DNA of 46,386 nt from Omnitrophica WOR_2 bacterium RBG_13_41_10 (GTDB lineage: Bacteria > Omnitrophota > Gorgyraeia > Gygaellales > Profunditerraquicolaceae): assembly GCA_001805465.1 (NCBI GenBank), contig MHGH01000013.1, positions 53,631-100,016 of the forward strand. Reading direction: 5' to 3'. Below the pieces are notes generated by a model. That model worked only from the letters and a program-made list of their open reading frames with translations, did not search any database and was not told the origin of the DNA. Below are positions 8,571 through 16,126 of this stretch, piece by piece (the first letter of the stretch is position 1; each line of letters begins with the position of its first letter). Both the position numbers and the translations under genes were made by a program.

Positions 8571-8604
8571 GGGACACCCTTTGAGCCAATCGGGAGTGTG
8601 TCCC
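8571..8604. repeat. REP-like hairpin 1 between priA and fmt (one mismatch)
   Basis: GGGACACCCT at 8571-8580 pairs with AGTGTGTCCC at 8595-8604 with a single mismatch and a 14-nt loop. It sits just upstream of the fmt Shine-Dalgarno sequence. The sequence is shared with the stronger hairpin at 8621-8654, which makes the pair look like two copies of one mobile palindromic unit. Confidence 0.65.
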
Positions 8605-8620
8605 TTAACGAGCTACTTTG

Positions 8621-8654
8621 GGGACACCCTTAGCTTTGGCTGGAAGGGTGTCCC
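8621..8654. repeat. REP-like hairpin 2 between priA and fmt (perfect 11-bp stem)
   Basis: GGGACACCCTT at 8621-8631 pairs exactly with AAGGGTGTCCC at 8644-8654, with a further AGC/GCT pairing inside the loop. It lies 2 bp beyond the priA-like stop codon. It lacks a clean T-run on the minus strand, so it is not a standard terminator. It may protect the priA mRNA 3' end or be a mobile palindrome. Confidence 0.7.
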
Positions 8655-8656
8655 TG

Positions 8657-10510
8657 TTATAGCGGATCGACATCCACCGTTACTATTATACCTGAATGAC
8701 GCAACTTTTTTAAGCGTATTTTTAAAAACCTGCTTATTTTTTTAGCACCGGAGGCGCTTAGCAATATCTGCCAATAAAAGTTACCCCGCTGTTTTGTGGG
8801 TTGGCCCGGGCTAAAAGAAATAATCCTAATGCCATCTTTTTTGGTTTTAGAAAGCTCTTGGAATAAATCCTGTGTAATTTTTTTTACGCGCTCCTGGATC
8901 TTGCCGCGTAATTTTATCAATGCCATGTTTTTATACGGCGCAAACCCCAGTTGCCTCCTCTGTTTTAATTCTGTATCATAAAATATGCTGACATCTTTAG
9001 CCAATAATGCCTGAAAACAATAGTGCCGAGGAAGCGCTGTTTGAATAATCATCTTTTTTGAAGATAATCTCACCAGGTCAATCAGTAAAGAGAAGGTTTT
9101 TTCTGCCGCGCGCAAATCTATACGGTTTAAAGAATTATCTATCGCCAGGACCCCTACTAAATCAAATCCATACCCGGTTTCTTTTATTACCGATTGGGTG
9201 GATATAAATATATCGGCATCGTTAATATCGGCCTTTTGCCAATTATCCTGCCGCTTGATTATTCCTTTAGGAAAAATACGCGCAATCTCGCTTTCTATTT
9301 TTTCTATGCCTAATCCAGAATAACGCATATAACCGGCATTACAATTAGGGCAAATATCCTGCGGCTGCATTTTAAAATTACAATAATGGCAGCTGAGCAC
9401 ATTTTCCTTAAAATGATAAACCAGGTTTATATTGCAGCGCGGGCATTTCAAAACCATTCCGCACTGACGGCAGGAAATAACGGTTGCATAGCCCCTGCGG
9501 TTTAAAAACAAGAGTATTTTACCTTTTGTATTTAAAGCTGAAAAAATAGCATCCTCTAGAGACTTAGATAAAATCTTATTTTTCTCTTTGGTGCCCCTAT
9601 TGAGATAAGTGGTATCGGCTATCTTAATTTCCGGAAGGTTTTCTCTTTTTTGGGTAAATATATTTTTAATTTTATTTTGTTTAGCCAAAAGCACCATTTC
9701 TAAAGAAGGCAGGCTACTGGCTAAAATAAGCTGGGCGGTCTCTATGCGGCTGCGCATAAAAGCAACTTGACGAGAATGGTAATGCGGCACCTGATCCTGC
9801 TTATAGACGCTATTTTGTTCTTCATCAACAATAATCAGGCCTAAGTTTTCTACTGGAGCAAAAATACTGGAACGGCTGCCTACTACGATTTTAACTTTAC
9901 CTTCTAGAATCTTTAACCACTCCTTGAGTTCGCCGGGTTGGTTTCTGTATAAAACTATTAATTCTGACCCCATATGTGCCATACGACCTTGTATTATTTC
10001 TTTGGCTTTAAAAACCGTTTCTCTATCCGGTAATATAACTATCGCTGATTTATCCTGGCTTAATACATTTTTTATTGCTTCTAGATAAATACCCCATCTT
10101 TCTTTTGTCCCTGAATCGTGTATTAGAATAGGTTCTATCAGTTTGCCTTTTAGCCTATTTTTTTCTGGCTTTTCTATTTGCGTTATTTTTCTTCCTTTAC
10201 GTATTGCTAATGGCAGCGCCGTCTCAATAGCCTCACCCCAGGAACAACAGTAATAATCCGATAATTCTTTAGTCAACAGCAGCATATTTTTATTTATTAG
10301 GGGCGGATTATCTAAAAGTTCTAAGATGGGTTTTAAATTCTTAATATTAGTAGTGTGGCTTAATCCTACAACATACCCCATTAATCTTCTGTTACCAAAG
10401 GAAACCCAGACCCTGGCTCCTACCTTTATTTGTTTTTGCAAGGCCTCTGGCACAATATAATCAAATGGGCCTGCCACAGGAAGCCCTAATACTATTTTAG
10501 CGTATAACAT
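8657..10510 (-). CDS. priA: PriA-like primosomal protein with eroded helicase motifs
   Basis: The 617-residue protein follows PriA architecture: N-terminal DNA-binding domain (FDYIVPEAL near residue 17), helicase-like core, and a zinc-binding insert with eight cysteines (C347, C350, C356, C359, C374, C377, C387, C390). A C-terminal ERRALGYPPF-type segment reads QRRQLGFAPY. PriA restarts stalled replication forks. The ATPase signatures are lost: the Walker A position (about residues 132-140) reads DSGTKERWG instead of GVTGSGKTE. Motif II is DEEQ (229-232) instead of DEEH, motif III is ASSLPS instead of GSATPS, and the motif VI region reads LVRLSSKK instead of VAGRAGR. The frame is open and zinc residues are kept, so it is likely a structural, helicase-dead PriA; Deinococcus PriA is a known example of that type. 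It overlaps the upstream glycosyltransferase gene by 14 bp. Confidence 0.88.
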   Translation of the reverse strand: MLYAKIVLGLPVAGPFDYIVPEALQKQIKVGARVWVSFGNRRLMGYVVGLSHTTNIKNLKPILELLDNPPLINKNMLLLTKELSDYYCCSWGEAIETALPLAIRKGRKITQIEKPEKNRLKGKLIEPILIHDSGTKERWGIYLEAIKNVLSQDKSAIVILPDRETVFKAKEIIQGRMAHMGSELIVLYRNQPGELKEWLKILEGKVKIVVGSRSSIFAPVENLGLIIVDEEQNSVYKQDQVPHYHSRQVAFMRSRIETAQLILASSLPSLEMVLLAKQNKIKNIFTQKRENLPEIKIADTTYLNRGTKEKNKILSKSLEDAIFSALNTKGKILLFLNRRGYATVISCRQCGMVLKCPRCNINLVYHFKENVLSCHYCNFKMQPQDICPNCNAGYMRYSGLGIEKIESEIARIFPKGIIKRQDNWQKADINDADIFISTQSVIKETGYGFDLVGVLAIDNSLNRIDLRAAEKTFSLLIDLVRLSSKKMIIQTALPRHYCFQALLAKDVSIFYDTELKQRRQLGFAPYKNMALIKLRGKIQERVKKITQDLFQELSKTKKDGIRIISFSPGQPTKQRGNFYWQILLSASGAKKISRFLKIRLKKLRHSGIIVTVDVDPL

Positions 10511-11585
10511 TATAAAGGTCCTTTACTGCATTGGGCTTCTTGATTTTTCTGATGCTTTCTTTGGTGGCTTGTATTTTAGAGGGGTTATTTTTAAACTCTA
10601 ATATTGTATTTTTAATATCCTCTGCATTCTCTAGGCAGGTACCTACGTTATATGAAGACAAAAATTTAATATTCTCGGTTTCCTGCCCTGCAATCGCAGT
10701 TACAAAAATTAGCGGTAATTCCATAGACAAACTTTCCGAAATAGTCAGGCCCCCGGGTTTGGCAATAATGATATCGGAAATTGCCATGAGCTCTTCTATA
10801 TTATTTACAAATCCAAAAATAAAAAGCGAGGCATAGTTACGCTGCTTTAACCTTTGATACAAGCTTTTATTATGGGCGCAAACTACTATGATCTGGACAT
10901 CTTTATATGCTAGATCCACGATCTCTTCAATCGGACCCATCCCAAAAGAGCCGGTAGTAATTAATACGGTAAATTTATCCGGCTGCATACCAAATTTCCT
11001 ACAAAGGTTGAGCTTATCGTATACTAGAGAAAACTTGGTATCTATGGGGATACCTACGACTTTAATACGTTGGTCTTCTATGCCTTCAAAAAGCAATTTT
11101 TCTTTGGTGTAATCCGAAGCTACCGCATATGTGTCTATACCTACGGATATCCAAAAAGGATGCACTCCAAAATCAGTAATTACTGCGATTATCTTAGAGG
11201 TTATTTTTTTTGATTTTTTAAGGAAGTTAGCTACGTTAGGTGGAGAAAAATGCGTACAGATTATATAATCAGGATTTTCCTTAATAAGAAGCCTGCGAAA
11301 TCTTGGCGTATTAACAATGTCTAAGACAGCGGCTAGCCACTTACTAAACTTACGGAATCTTACTGAATAGGTAAAGTAAAAAGATATTGACCAAACCCAG
11401 GGGAGATAATTTACCAGAAATGAGTAACCATGAGTATAGGCATACTTAAAGAAGGGATTGGAGTCTTTTAATATGTCTACCAGCTTGATTTCTAGGTTGC
11501 CTTGGGATTTAAAATAATTATATATTGCCTGCGCTGCCTTGGTATGCCCGCCGCCGGCTGAAGCATATGCAATGATTATCTTCAT
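10497..11585 (-). CDS. GT28/MGDG-synthase-like glycosyltransferase
   Basis: This 362-residue protein begins MKIIIAYASAGGGHTKAAQA, the glycine-rich acceptor-side motif of the monogalactosyl/diglucosyl-diacylglycerol synthase and MurG-like (GT28, GT-B fold) family. The C-terminal half carries ITTGSFGMGPIEEIV and the nucleotide-sugar site IIAKPGGLTISESLSMELPL. Such enzymes transfer glucose or galactose to diacylglycerol at the cytoplasmic membrane face. The exact sugar and lipid acceptor are not determinable here. It follows gmhB by 9 bp and overlaps the priA-like gene, so it may belong to the envelope operon to its right. Confidence 0.8.
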   Translation of the reverse strand: MKIIIAYASAGGGHTKAAQAIYNYFKSQGNLEIKLVDILKDSNPFFKYAYTHGYSFLVNYLPWVWSISFYFTYSVRFRKFSKWLAAVLDIVNTPRFRRLLIKENPDYIICTHFSPPNVANFLKKSKKITSKIIAVITDFGVHPFWISVGIDTYAVASDYTKEKLLFEGIEDQRIKVVGIPIDTKFSLVYDKLNLCRKFGMQPDKFTVLITTGSFGMGPIEEIVDLAYKDVQIIVVCAHNKSLYQRLKQRNYASLFIFGFVNNIEELMAISDIIIAKPGGLTISESLSMELPLIFVTAIAGQETENIKFLSSYNVGTCLENAEDIKNTILEFKNNPSKIQATKESIRKIKKPNAVKDLYNVIR

Positions 11586-11594
11586 AGGGTTTAA

Positions 11595-12155
11595 CTATTT
11601 AAGAATTAAATCTACAGCTTTTTCTAAATTGGGACTAGTAAAATCAGGTAGGACCGGCCAATTCTTTTTATTTTCCGGCTTTTCTTTTCCGCTAAAAACC
11701 AAGATTGTCTTTAGGCCGCTGGATTTGCCTGTTTCTATGTCTTTTATCGTATCGCCGATAAAGAAACTTCTAGATAAATCAATATCGTAAGATTTGTTCT
11801 TTAGGCTTTCTAAGGCCATCTCTATCAAGCCGATTTTGGGCTTACGACAGGAGCAATTATCTTCTTGCCTGTGTATGCAGTAATAGACGCCAGAAACCTC
11901 TATACCGTGCTTTGAAAAATCATTAAGCATGTTTTGGGTAATTTTATCAAGATTTTCCTGGGAATATATGCCTTTGGAGACTCCGGCTTGGTTAGAGATA
12001 ATAAAAATTTTAAAACCATTATCAACTAAATTTTTAAGGGCGCTTTGCACTCCCGGAAGAAATCGAAACTCTTCCCAGGATTTTACGTATTGATAGTCAC
12101 CGGGGTATTGATTTATTACGCCGTCTCTATCTAAAAAAACTGCCTTTACTTTCAT
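11595..12155 (-). CDS. gmhB: D-glycero-D-manno-heptose 1,7-bisphosphate phosphatase-like HAD enzyme
   Basis: The 186-residue HAD phosphatase has the nucleophile motif FLDRDGVIN (D9, D11), motif II ISNQAGVSKG, and motif IV FIGDTIKDIETG (D135). The zinc loop typical of GmhB is present: C93, H95, C101 and C103 in YCIHRQEDNCSCRKP. GmhB removes the 7-phosphate (or 1-phosphate in the GDP-heptose branch) during heptose biosynthesis for LPS or S-layer glycans. Two GT9 genes at 19209-22302 fit heptose use. No gmhA, hldE or hldD is in the window. It lies 3 bp downstream of the intein-bearing epimerase gene. Confidence 0.88.
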   Translation of the reverse strand: MKVKAVFLDRDGVINQYPGDYQYVKSWEEFRFLPGVQSALKNLVDNGFKIFIISNQAGVSKGIYSQENLDKITQNMLNDFSKHGIEVSGVYYCIHRQEDNCSCRKPKIGLIEMALESLKNKSYDIDLSRSFFIGDTIKDIETGKSSGLKTILVFSGKEKPENKKNWPVLPDFTSPNLEKAVDLILK

Positions 12156-12158
12156 ATA

Positions 12159-14558
12159 TCAAACAAAATAGTTCTTATTTTCCTTGACCCATTCAGTAAG
12201 CTTTCTAATCCCTTCTTTTACGGGAGTTTTAATTTTCCAACCCAGGGCTTTTTCTAACTTCGTAATGTCGGTAATATAAACCTTCTGGTCAGAAGGCCGC
12301 CAATCGGAAAAATTTACCTTTGGCCTTTTACCGGTTAGCAGCTTGAGCTCATCTAAAAATTCTAACAGCGAAATAGTATTGCCGGGGCCGCCTCCGATAT
12401 TAAAAAGCCCCCGCTTTAAATCGCTTTTTATAAAACGATTGAATGCATCCACTAAATCATCGGCATAAAGCATATCGCGCACCTGTTTGCCATTGCCATA
12501 AATAGTAATGGGTTTATTGAATAGTGTGGCAATAATAAACCAGGCCACCCAGCCCTGGTCTTCAAAGCCAAACTGGCGCGTACCGTAAGTACAATTATGC
12601 ACTAGAAAGCCATTTGCAAAGAAATTATGCTGATTGGGAACTGTAATATCATAAATATCGGACATGGGGGTTTTCTTTTTTTCTATTATCCTATCCCATA
12701 GCAATCCGTTGCCGTTAAGTAGGTAGGTATTTTCTTTTAACCACTCATCATAACAACTGTAAGGCAAGCCGGTTTTTAAGAACTCTGCAATATTAAAAAG
12801 GGTTGATTTTCGTTTTTCATTAAACGCGAAACCTATCTTTGCGAAATTTAATATGTTCTGTTTCGATGCATTGATTATAAGATCAAAACAGATTGATTGT
12901 TGCCCATCTTTCTTGCTAAAGAAATTAGCCTTTGTCGTATAAACCTTTGTCTTAATTCCTCTCTTTTTCAACATAGATACAATTTGTTTTCTAAAACGAG
13001 TAAGGCTTTTATGCAATTTTATTGTTTTTGACTGCGTAAAATGGGGTGGTTGTAAATCTAAACCATTCCCGCCCTTTCTTCTATAAAAGTTAGGCGCGCT
13101 CATTTCTGCGCCAAAAAGACCAGATAAATATTCATCCTGCACATCATCTTGCGCTTCTAGTATCCATTTGGGCACTTGGAATTTCACCCTACTTTTATTG
13201 CCAACAGGCACACCAAGTAATTCAAAGAAAGCAAAGGCTTCTGTTTTAGTAATTGAGAATCTATAGCTTGTACCGCTTATAATTTGTCCACTTGAAAGCA
13301 TAGAAACTGATGAGGAACATCTTGTTTTACCGACTCCAAAACCAAGCTTCCTGAAGCTTTCTTTAATATTTTCAATTTCGTCTTTAAGAGCATATACCTG
13401 TATTTCAGTATAAGACTTGCCATTAGGCTTAATCCTGTGGTACATATGTGCATCTCCTGTCAGATATCCGACTAAGCGCGATATTAAATATATGTTTTTA
13501 TTCCTAAGAGAAAGTGGCAATAGCTCTTTTGCTTCCAAATTTTTTATATAAATTAAATTATTAGCGGACATCCTGCCATATTTTTTAATGTGCGCTGCGT
13601 ATTTTTCTTTTGAGAATATAATTTTATTTGGCAGGAAACTAGTATATTTTCTTTTTACAAAGAAAAACTCAGGGCATGTGGCAACCAAGCTTCCATAATC
13701 TATATTTTCTAAACTTTTGTAACCCGACGGAGTAAAAAAGGGATGGTCTCCTGTGGCCTCTATTCGATATCCTCGCTTAGTCCTAATGCTATATAAGGTT
13801 TTCCCTCGGTTTGCCGTTTTAAAAGCTCCGCTCGTAGATTTGGTATCGATACTATTGCCTAAACAATATACCTGCGCCTTCCTTCCGTTTATTTGACTAA
13901 TCTTTATTGAACCTTGAGGAGTAGCAACTTCTGTATTCTTTGATAGACAACTCATGCGGAATACTGCGGTTTTCATTTTATAAATATGGCTATATTCTTG
14001 AACATATAGATCACCCACCAGCTTACTGACTCCGTATGGGGTATGCCCGGTTAAATCTGTGCACATATCTTCAGATACGCCCTTGGTGCCGCCAAAAATA
14101 TATCTTTTTCCTTGCTCTAAAAGAGGAATTTTATCTACGTTCTCTCCGTAAACTTTATTAGTTGAGCAGTAAATAACAATGGTGTCTTTAGATTTTTTGC
14201 GCGTTGCCTCTAAAACATTTAAGGTACCGAAAGCATTAATACTAAAGTCTTCCTTAGGCATACGTACGCTTGAAGGCACACCCGGCTGACCGGCAGTATG
14301 TATCAAAACATCTACCCCTTTTCCGATTGCCTTAGCAACATCTTTATCATTACGCACATCACCCTTAATACGCTCTATATTTTTAAACTTTTTTAGATAA
14401 TTCCAGTTAAACTCTACCGAGTCTTTATCATACCCAAAAATCTTTGAGCGCATCAGGTTATCTAAAACAATAACTTTATTCTTAAGGCTATCCAAGGCAA
14501 AAAACTCGGCGCAATGCGAACCCACTAAGCCTGCTCCTCCGGTAATAAGTATTTTCAT
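12159..14558 (-). CDS. CDP-paratose 2-epimerase-like NAD-dependent epimerase interrupted by an intein
   Basis: The 799-residue precursor splits into an N-extein (1-203), an intein (204-655) and a C-extein (656-799); the joined exteins make a normal 347-residue SDR epimerase. The N-extein has the NAD-binding GGAGLVG (7-13), the STNKVYGE strand and the active-site TPYGVSK (Y175, K179). The rejoined sequence reads FRMS/CTYGTRQFGFEDQGWV, then ITIYGNGKQVRDMLYADDLV. The QGWVAWF stretch and the KGVSED segment resemble CDP-paratose/tyvelose 2-epimerases (RfbE), which invert C2 of a CDP-3,6-dideoxyhexose using tightly bound NAD. The RfbF/G/H genes at 23012-28840 would supply such a substrate. UDP-sugar 4-epimerase activity is the main alternative. 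The gene is 3 bp upstream of gmhB and 19 bp after the deacetylase gene. Confidence 0.88.
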   Translation of the reverse strand: MKILITGGAGLVGSHCAEFFALDSLKNKVIVLDNLMRSKIFGYDKDSVEFNWNYLKKFKNIERIKGDVRNDKDVAKAIGKGVDVLIHTAGQPGVPSSVRMPKEDFSINAFGTLNVLEATRKKSKDTIVIYCSTNKVYGENVDKIPLLEQGKRYIFGGTKGVSEDMCTDLTGHTPYGVSKLVGDLYVQEYSHIYKMKTAVFRMSCLSKNTEVATPQGSIKISQINGRKAQVYCLGNSIDTKSTSGAFKTANRGKTLYSIRTKRGYRIEATGDHPFFTPSGYKSLENIDYGSLVATCPEFFFVKRKYTSFLPNKIIFSKEKYAAHIKKYGRMSANNLIYIKNLEAKELLPLSLRNKNIYLISRLVGYLTGDAHMYHRIKPNGKSYTEIQVYALKDEIENIKESFRKLGFGVGKTRCSSSVSMLSSGQIISGTSYRFSITKTEAFAFFELLGVPVGNKSRVKFQVPKWILEAQDDVQDEYLSGLFGAEMSAPNFYRRKGGNGLDLQPPHFTQSKTIKLHKSLTRFRKQIVSMLKKRGIKTKVYTTKANFFSKKDGQQSICFDLIINASKQNILNFAKIGFAFNEKRKSTLFNIAEFLKTGLPYSCYDEWLKENTYLLNGNGLLWDRIIEKKKTPMSDIYDITVPNQHNFFANGFLVHNCTYGTRQFGFEDQGWVAWFIIATLFNKPITIYGNGKQVRDMLYADDLVDAFNRFIKSDLKRGLFNIGGGPGNTISLLEFLDELKLLTGKRPKVNFSDWRPSDQKVYITDITKLEKALGWKIKTPVKEGIRKLTEWVKENKNYFV
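12594..13949 (-). other. Intein with LAGLIDADG (DOD) homing endonuclease, 452 residues
   Basis: The intein spans precursor residues 204-655. Block A is CLSKNTEVATPQGSIKI with the nucleophile C204. Block B is ATGDHPF (T269, H272; TxxH). Block F is YDITVPNQHNFFANG. Block G is FLVHN followed by Cys+1 (H654, N655, C656). Two dodecapeptide endonuclease motifs are visible, RLVGYLTGDAH (acid D369) and YLSGLFGAEMS (acid E485), so the homing endonuclease may be active. All splicing residues are present, so self-splicing is expected. It is inserted between Ser203 and the extein Cys, in the conserved S-C-x-Y-G-x-R-Q loop just after the YxxxK catalytic helix. Its frame is open and continuous with the exteins. 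Confidence 0.93.
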
Positions 14559-14577
14559 AACTATTCCTTTCTATGGT

Positions 14578-15354
14578 TTACTTGGGTTTTCTAAACAAAT
14601 TATAAAACCCGGAAAGTTTAGCCCACATAACTATCGGATTATCCGAATCTTCTCCCATTTTTATCCTTCTTATTTCAAAAAGATTAGTTTTATTAATAGG
14701 CCCTGCCTTGTTACTGACACAAGCTCCCATATATCCTGTTTCTTTAACGAGTTCCATGATCCGGGGATTACGCCCGCCAGCAGGATAACAAAATAAAGCT
14801 ACTTTACTACCGAGTTTTTTCTCTAAATCCCTTTTGGAATAAAAAATCTCTCTGATTAATTCTTCCTCACTTGCCTGGGGTAAATAAAAATGCGTCCGGG
14901 TGTGACTAGCGACATCAATGCCATATTTCTGCATTTCTTTTAACTCGTCCAAAGTAAGGTATCCAGGTATTCCTATATAACTGGAAATCATAAAAATAGT
15001 GGCAGGAAAAGCGTATCTTTTTATAATAGGAAAAGCATTTATATATATATCTTCTGCCCCATCGTCAAAGCTAATGGCTATAGTTTTTCTAAGGATGGGT
15101 TTATTTTTAGAAAGGGCTTCTACTATATCTTCTAAAGGTATTACTTTATAATGATGGCGGGCTATAAAATCCATCTGTTTCTTAAAACTTTGCGGGCTGA
15201 CATTTAACAAGGGCGAACCGCTATAAGTAGTGCCTACATGATGGTACATTAAAACCGGCACCTCATAGAAAAAGAACCAGATAATAATAACGTAACTAAG
15301 GCAGATTGCCATAACAGTCAAAAATAAAGCCTTAATTATTTTGCCTTTTTTCAT
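14578..15354 (-). CDS. Membrane-anchored polysaccharide deacetylase (NodB/CE4)
   Basis: The 258-residue protein has one N-terminal membrane anchor (about residues 8-30), followed by a NodB domain. Metal and catalytic motifs are AISFDDGAEDIY (D97, D98) and VASHTRTHFYLP (H151, H155). The catalytic domain should face the periplasm or lie at the membrane. CE4 enzymes remove acetyl groups from N-acetylhexosamines in peptidoglycan, chitin-like or capsular glycans. The segment VLMYHHV before the domain is common in the PgaB/IcaB-like branch. It sits between a GT2 gene (4 bp) and the epimerase gene (19 bp), so an exopolysaccharide or LPS substrate is likely. Confidence 0.87.
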   Translation of the reverse strand: MKKGKIIKALFLTVMAICLSYVIIIWFFFYEVPVLMYHHVGTTYSGSPLLNVSPQSFKKQMDFIARHHYKVIPLEDIVEALSKNKPILRKTIAISFDDGAEDIYINAFPIIKRYAFPATIFMISSYIGIPGYLTLDELKEMQKYGIDVASHTRTHFYLPQASEEELIREIFYSKRDLEKKLGSKVALFCYPAGGRNPRIMELVKETGYMGACVSNKAGPINKTNLFEIRRIKMGEDSDNPIVMWAKLSGFYNLFRKPK

Positions 15355-15358
15355 AAGA

Positions 15359-16123
15359 TTATCTGCCTTTTTTCTTTTTTAACTCCCAATATTTAGTGTA
15401 ACTCATCAACTGATACAAACTATCAAAAAAAGCAATCATAAAACCGATAAATCCGTCTTTATGGGCCTTTTTATAGAAATACCTTCTAAAAAAGCGGTCT
15501 ATCGTCCTCCAAATGGCCTTGCCAAAAGACATCTTTCGCCCGGTCGCAAGCCACTTCTCTGCTTCCCAGCTGGTCTGACGGTTTAACTTTGCTAAAAAGT
15601 CAGAGAAATTCTCCCAAGAATAATGGATTAAGTCTTTTTGTAGGTGCCCACATTTCCCTTCTAAAAATGCCCTAGGGTGAACATTGACCTCTTCGTATTT
15701 AAACTTGTCCTTTTTAAACAACCGTAGTTGCGCGGCAGGATATTCTCCGCCGTATCTTACCCAATAGTCACCTAAATAATTACGCCTGGGAATAGTAAAA
15801 GCATCAAACCCCGGTTCTTTCTTAAATAACCCAATAATCTCTTCCTTTAATTCAGGAGTCACCCTTTCATCGGCATCTAAACTCAAAACCCATGTATTTC
15901 GGCTTAAAGAATAAGCAAAATTTCGGTGTCTACCTTCTATATCCATTTTTCTTTTAATAATTTTATCCGCGTATTTTTTAGCGATCTCACAAGTATTGTC
16001 AGAGCTTTCGTCATCCACCACGATTATCTCATCCACCCACCCTGAGGCACTTAACAGGCAATCCTGGATATTTTTTTCTTCATTTTTAGTAATGACGACA
16101 ACTGAAAGGGGGGTTTTATACAT
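15359..16123 (-). CDS. GT2 glycosyltransferase, WaaE/KdtX-like
   Basis: This 254-residue GT-A enzyme begins with LSVVVITKNEEKNIQDCL and has EIIVVDDESSDNTCEIA and the metal-binding LSLDADERVTPEL segment. A basic, aromatic C-terminal half follows, with RNYLGDYWVRYGG and a late amphipathic region near RFFRRYFYKKAHKDG. This layout matches the beta-1,4-glucosyltransferase WaaE/KdtX group acting on LPS core heptose. The acceptor is not proven. It is separated by 3 bp from the GT87-like gene and 4 bp from the deacetylase gene. Confidence 0.82.
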   Translation of the reverse strand: MYKTPLSVVVITKNEEKNIQDCLLSASGWVDEIIVVDDESSDNTCEIAKKYADKIIKRKMDIEGRHRNFAYSLSRNTWVLSLDADERVTPELKEEIIGLFKKEPGFDAFTIPRRNYLGDYWVRYGGEYPAAQLRLFKKDKFKYEEVNVHPRAFLEGKCGHLQKDLIHYSWENFSDFLAKLNRQTSWEAEKWLATGRKMSFGKAIWRTIDRFFRRYFYKKAHKDGFIGFMIAFFDSLYQLMSYTKYWELKKKKGR

Positions 16124-16126
16124 ATA

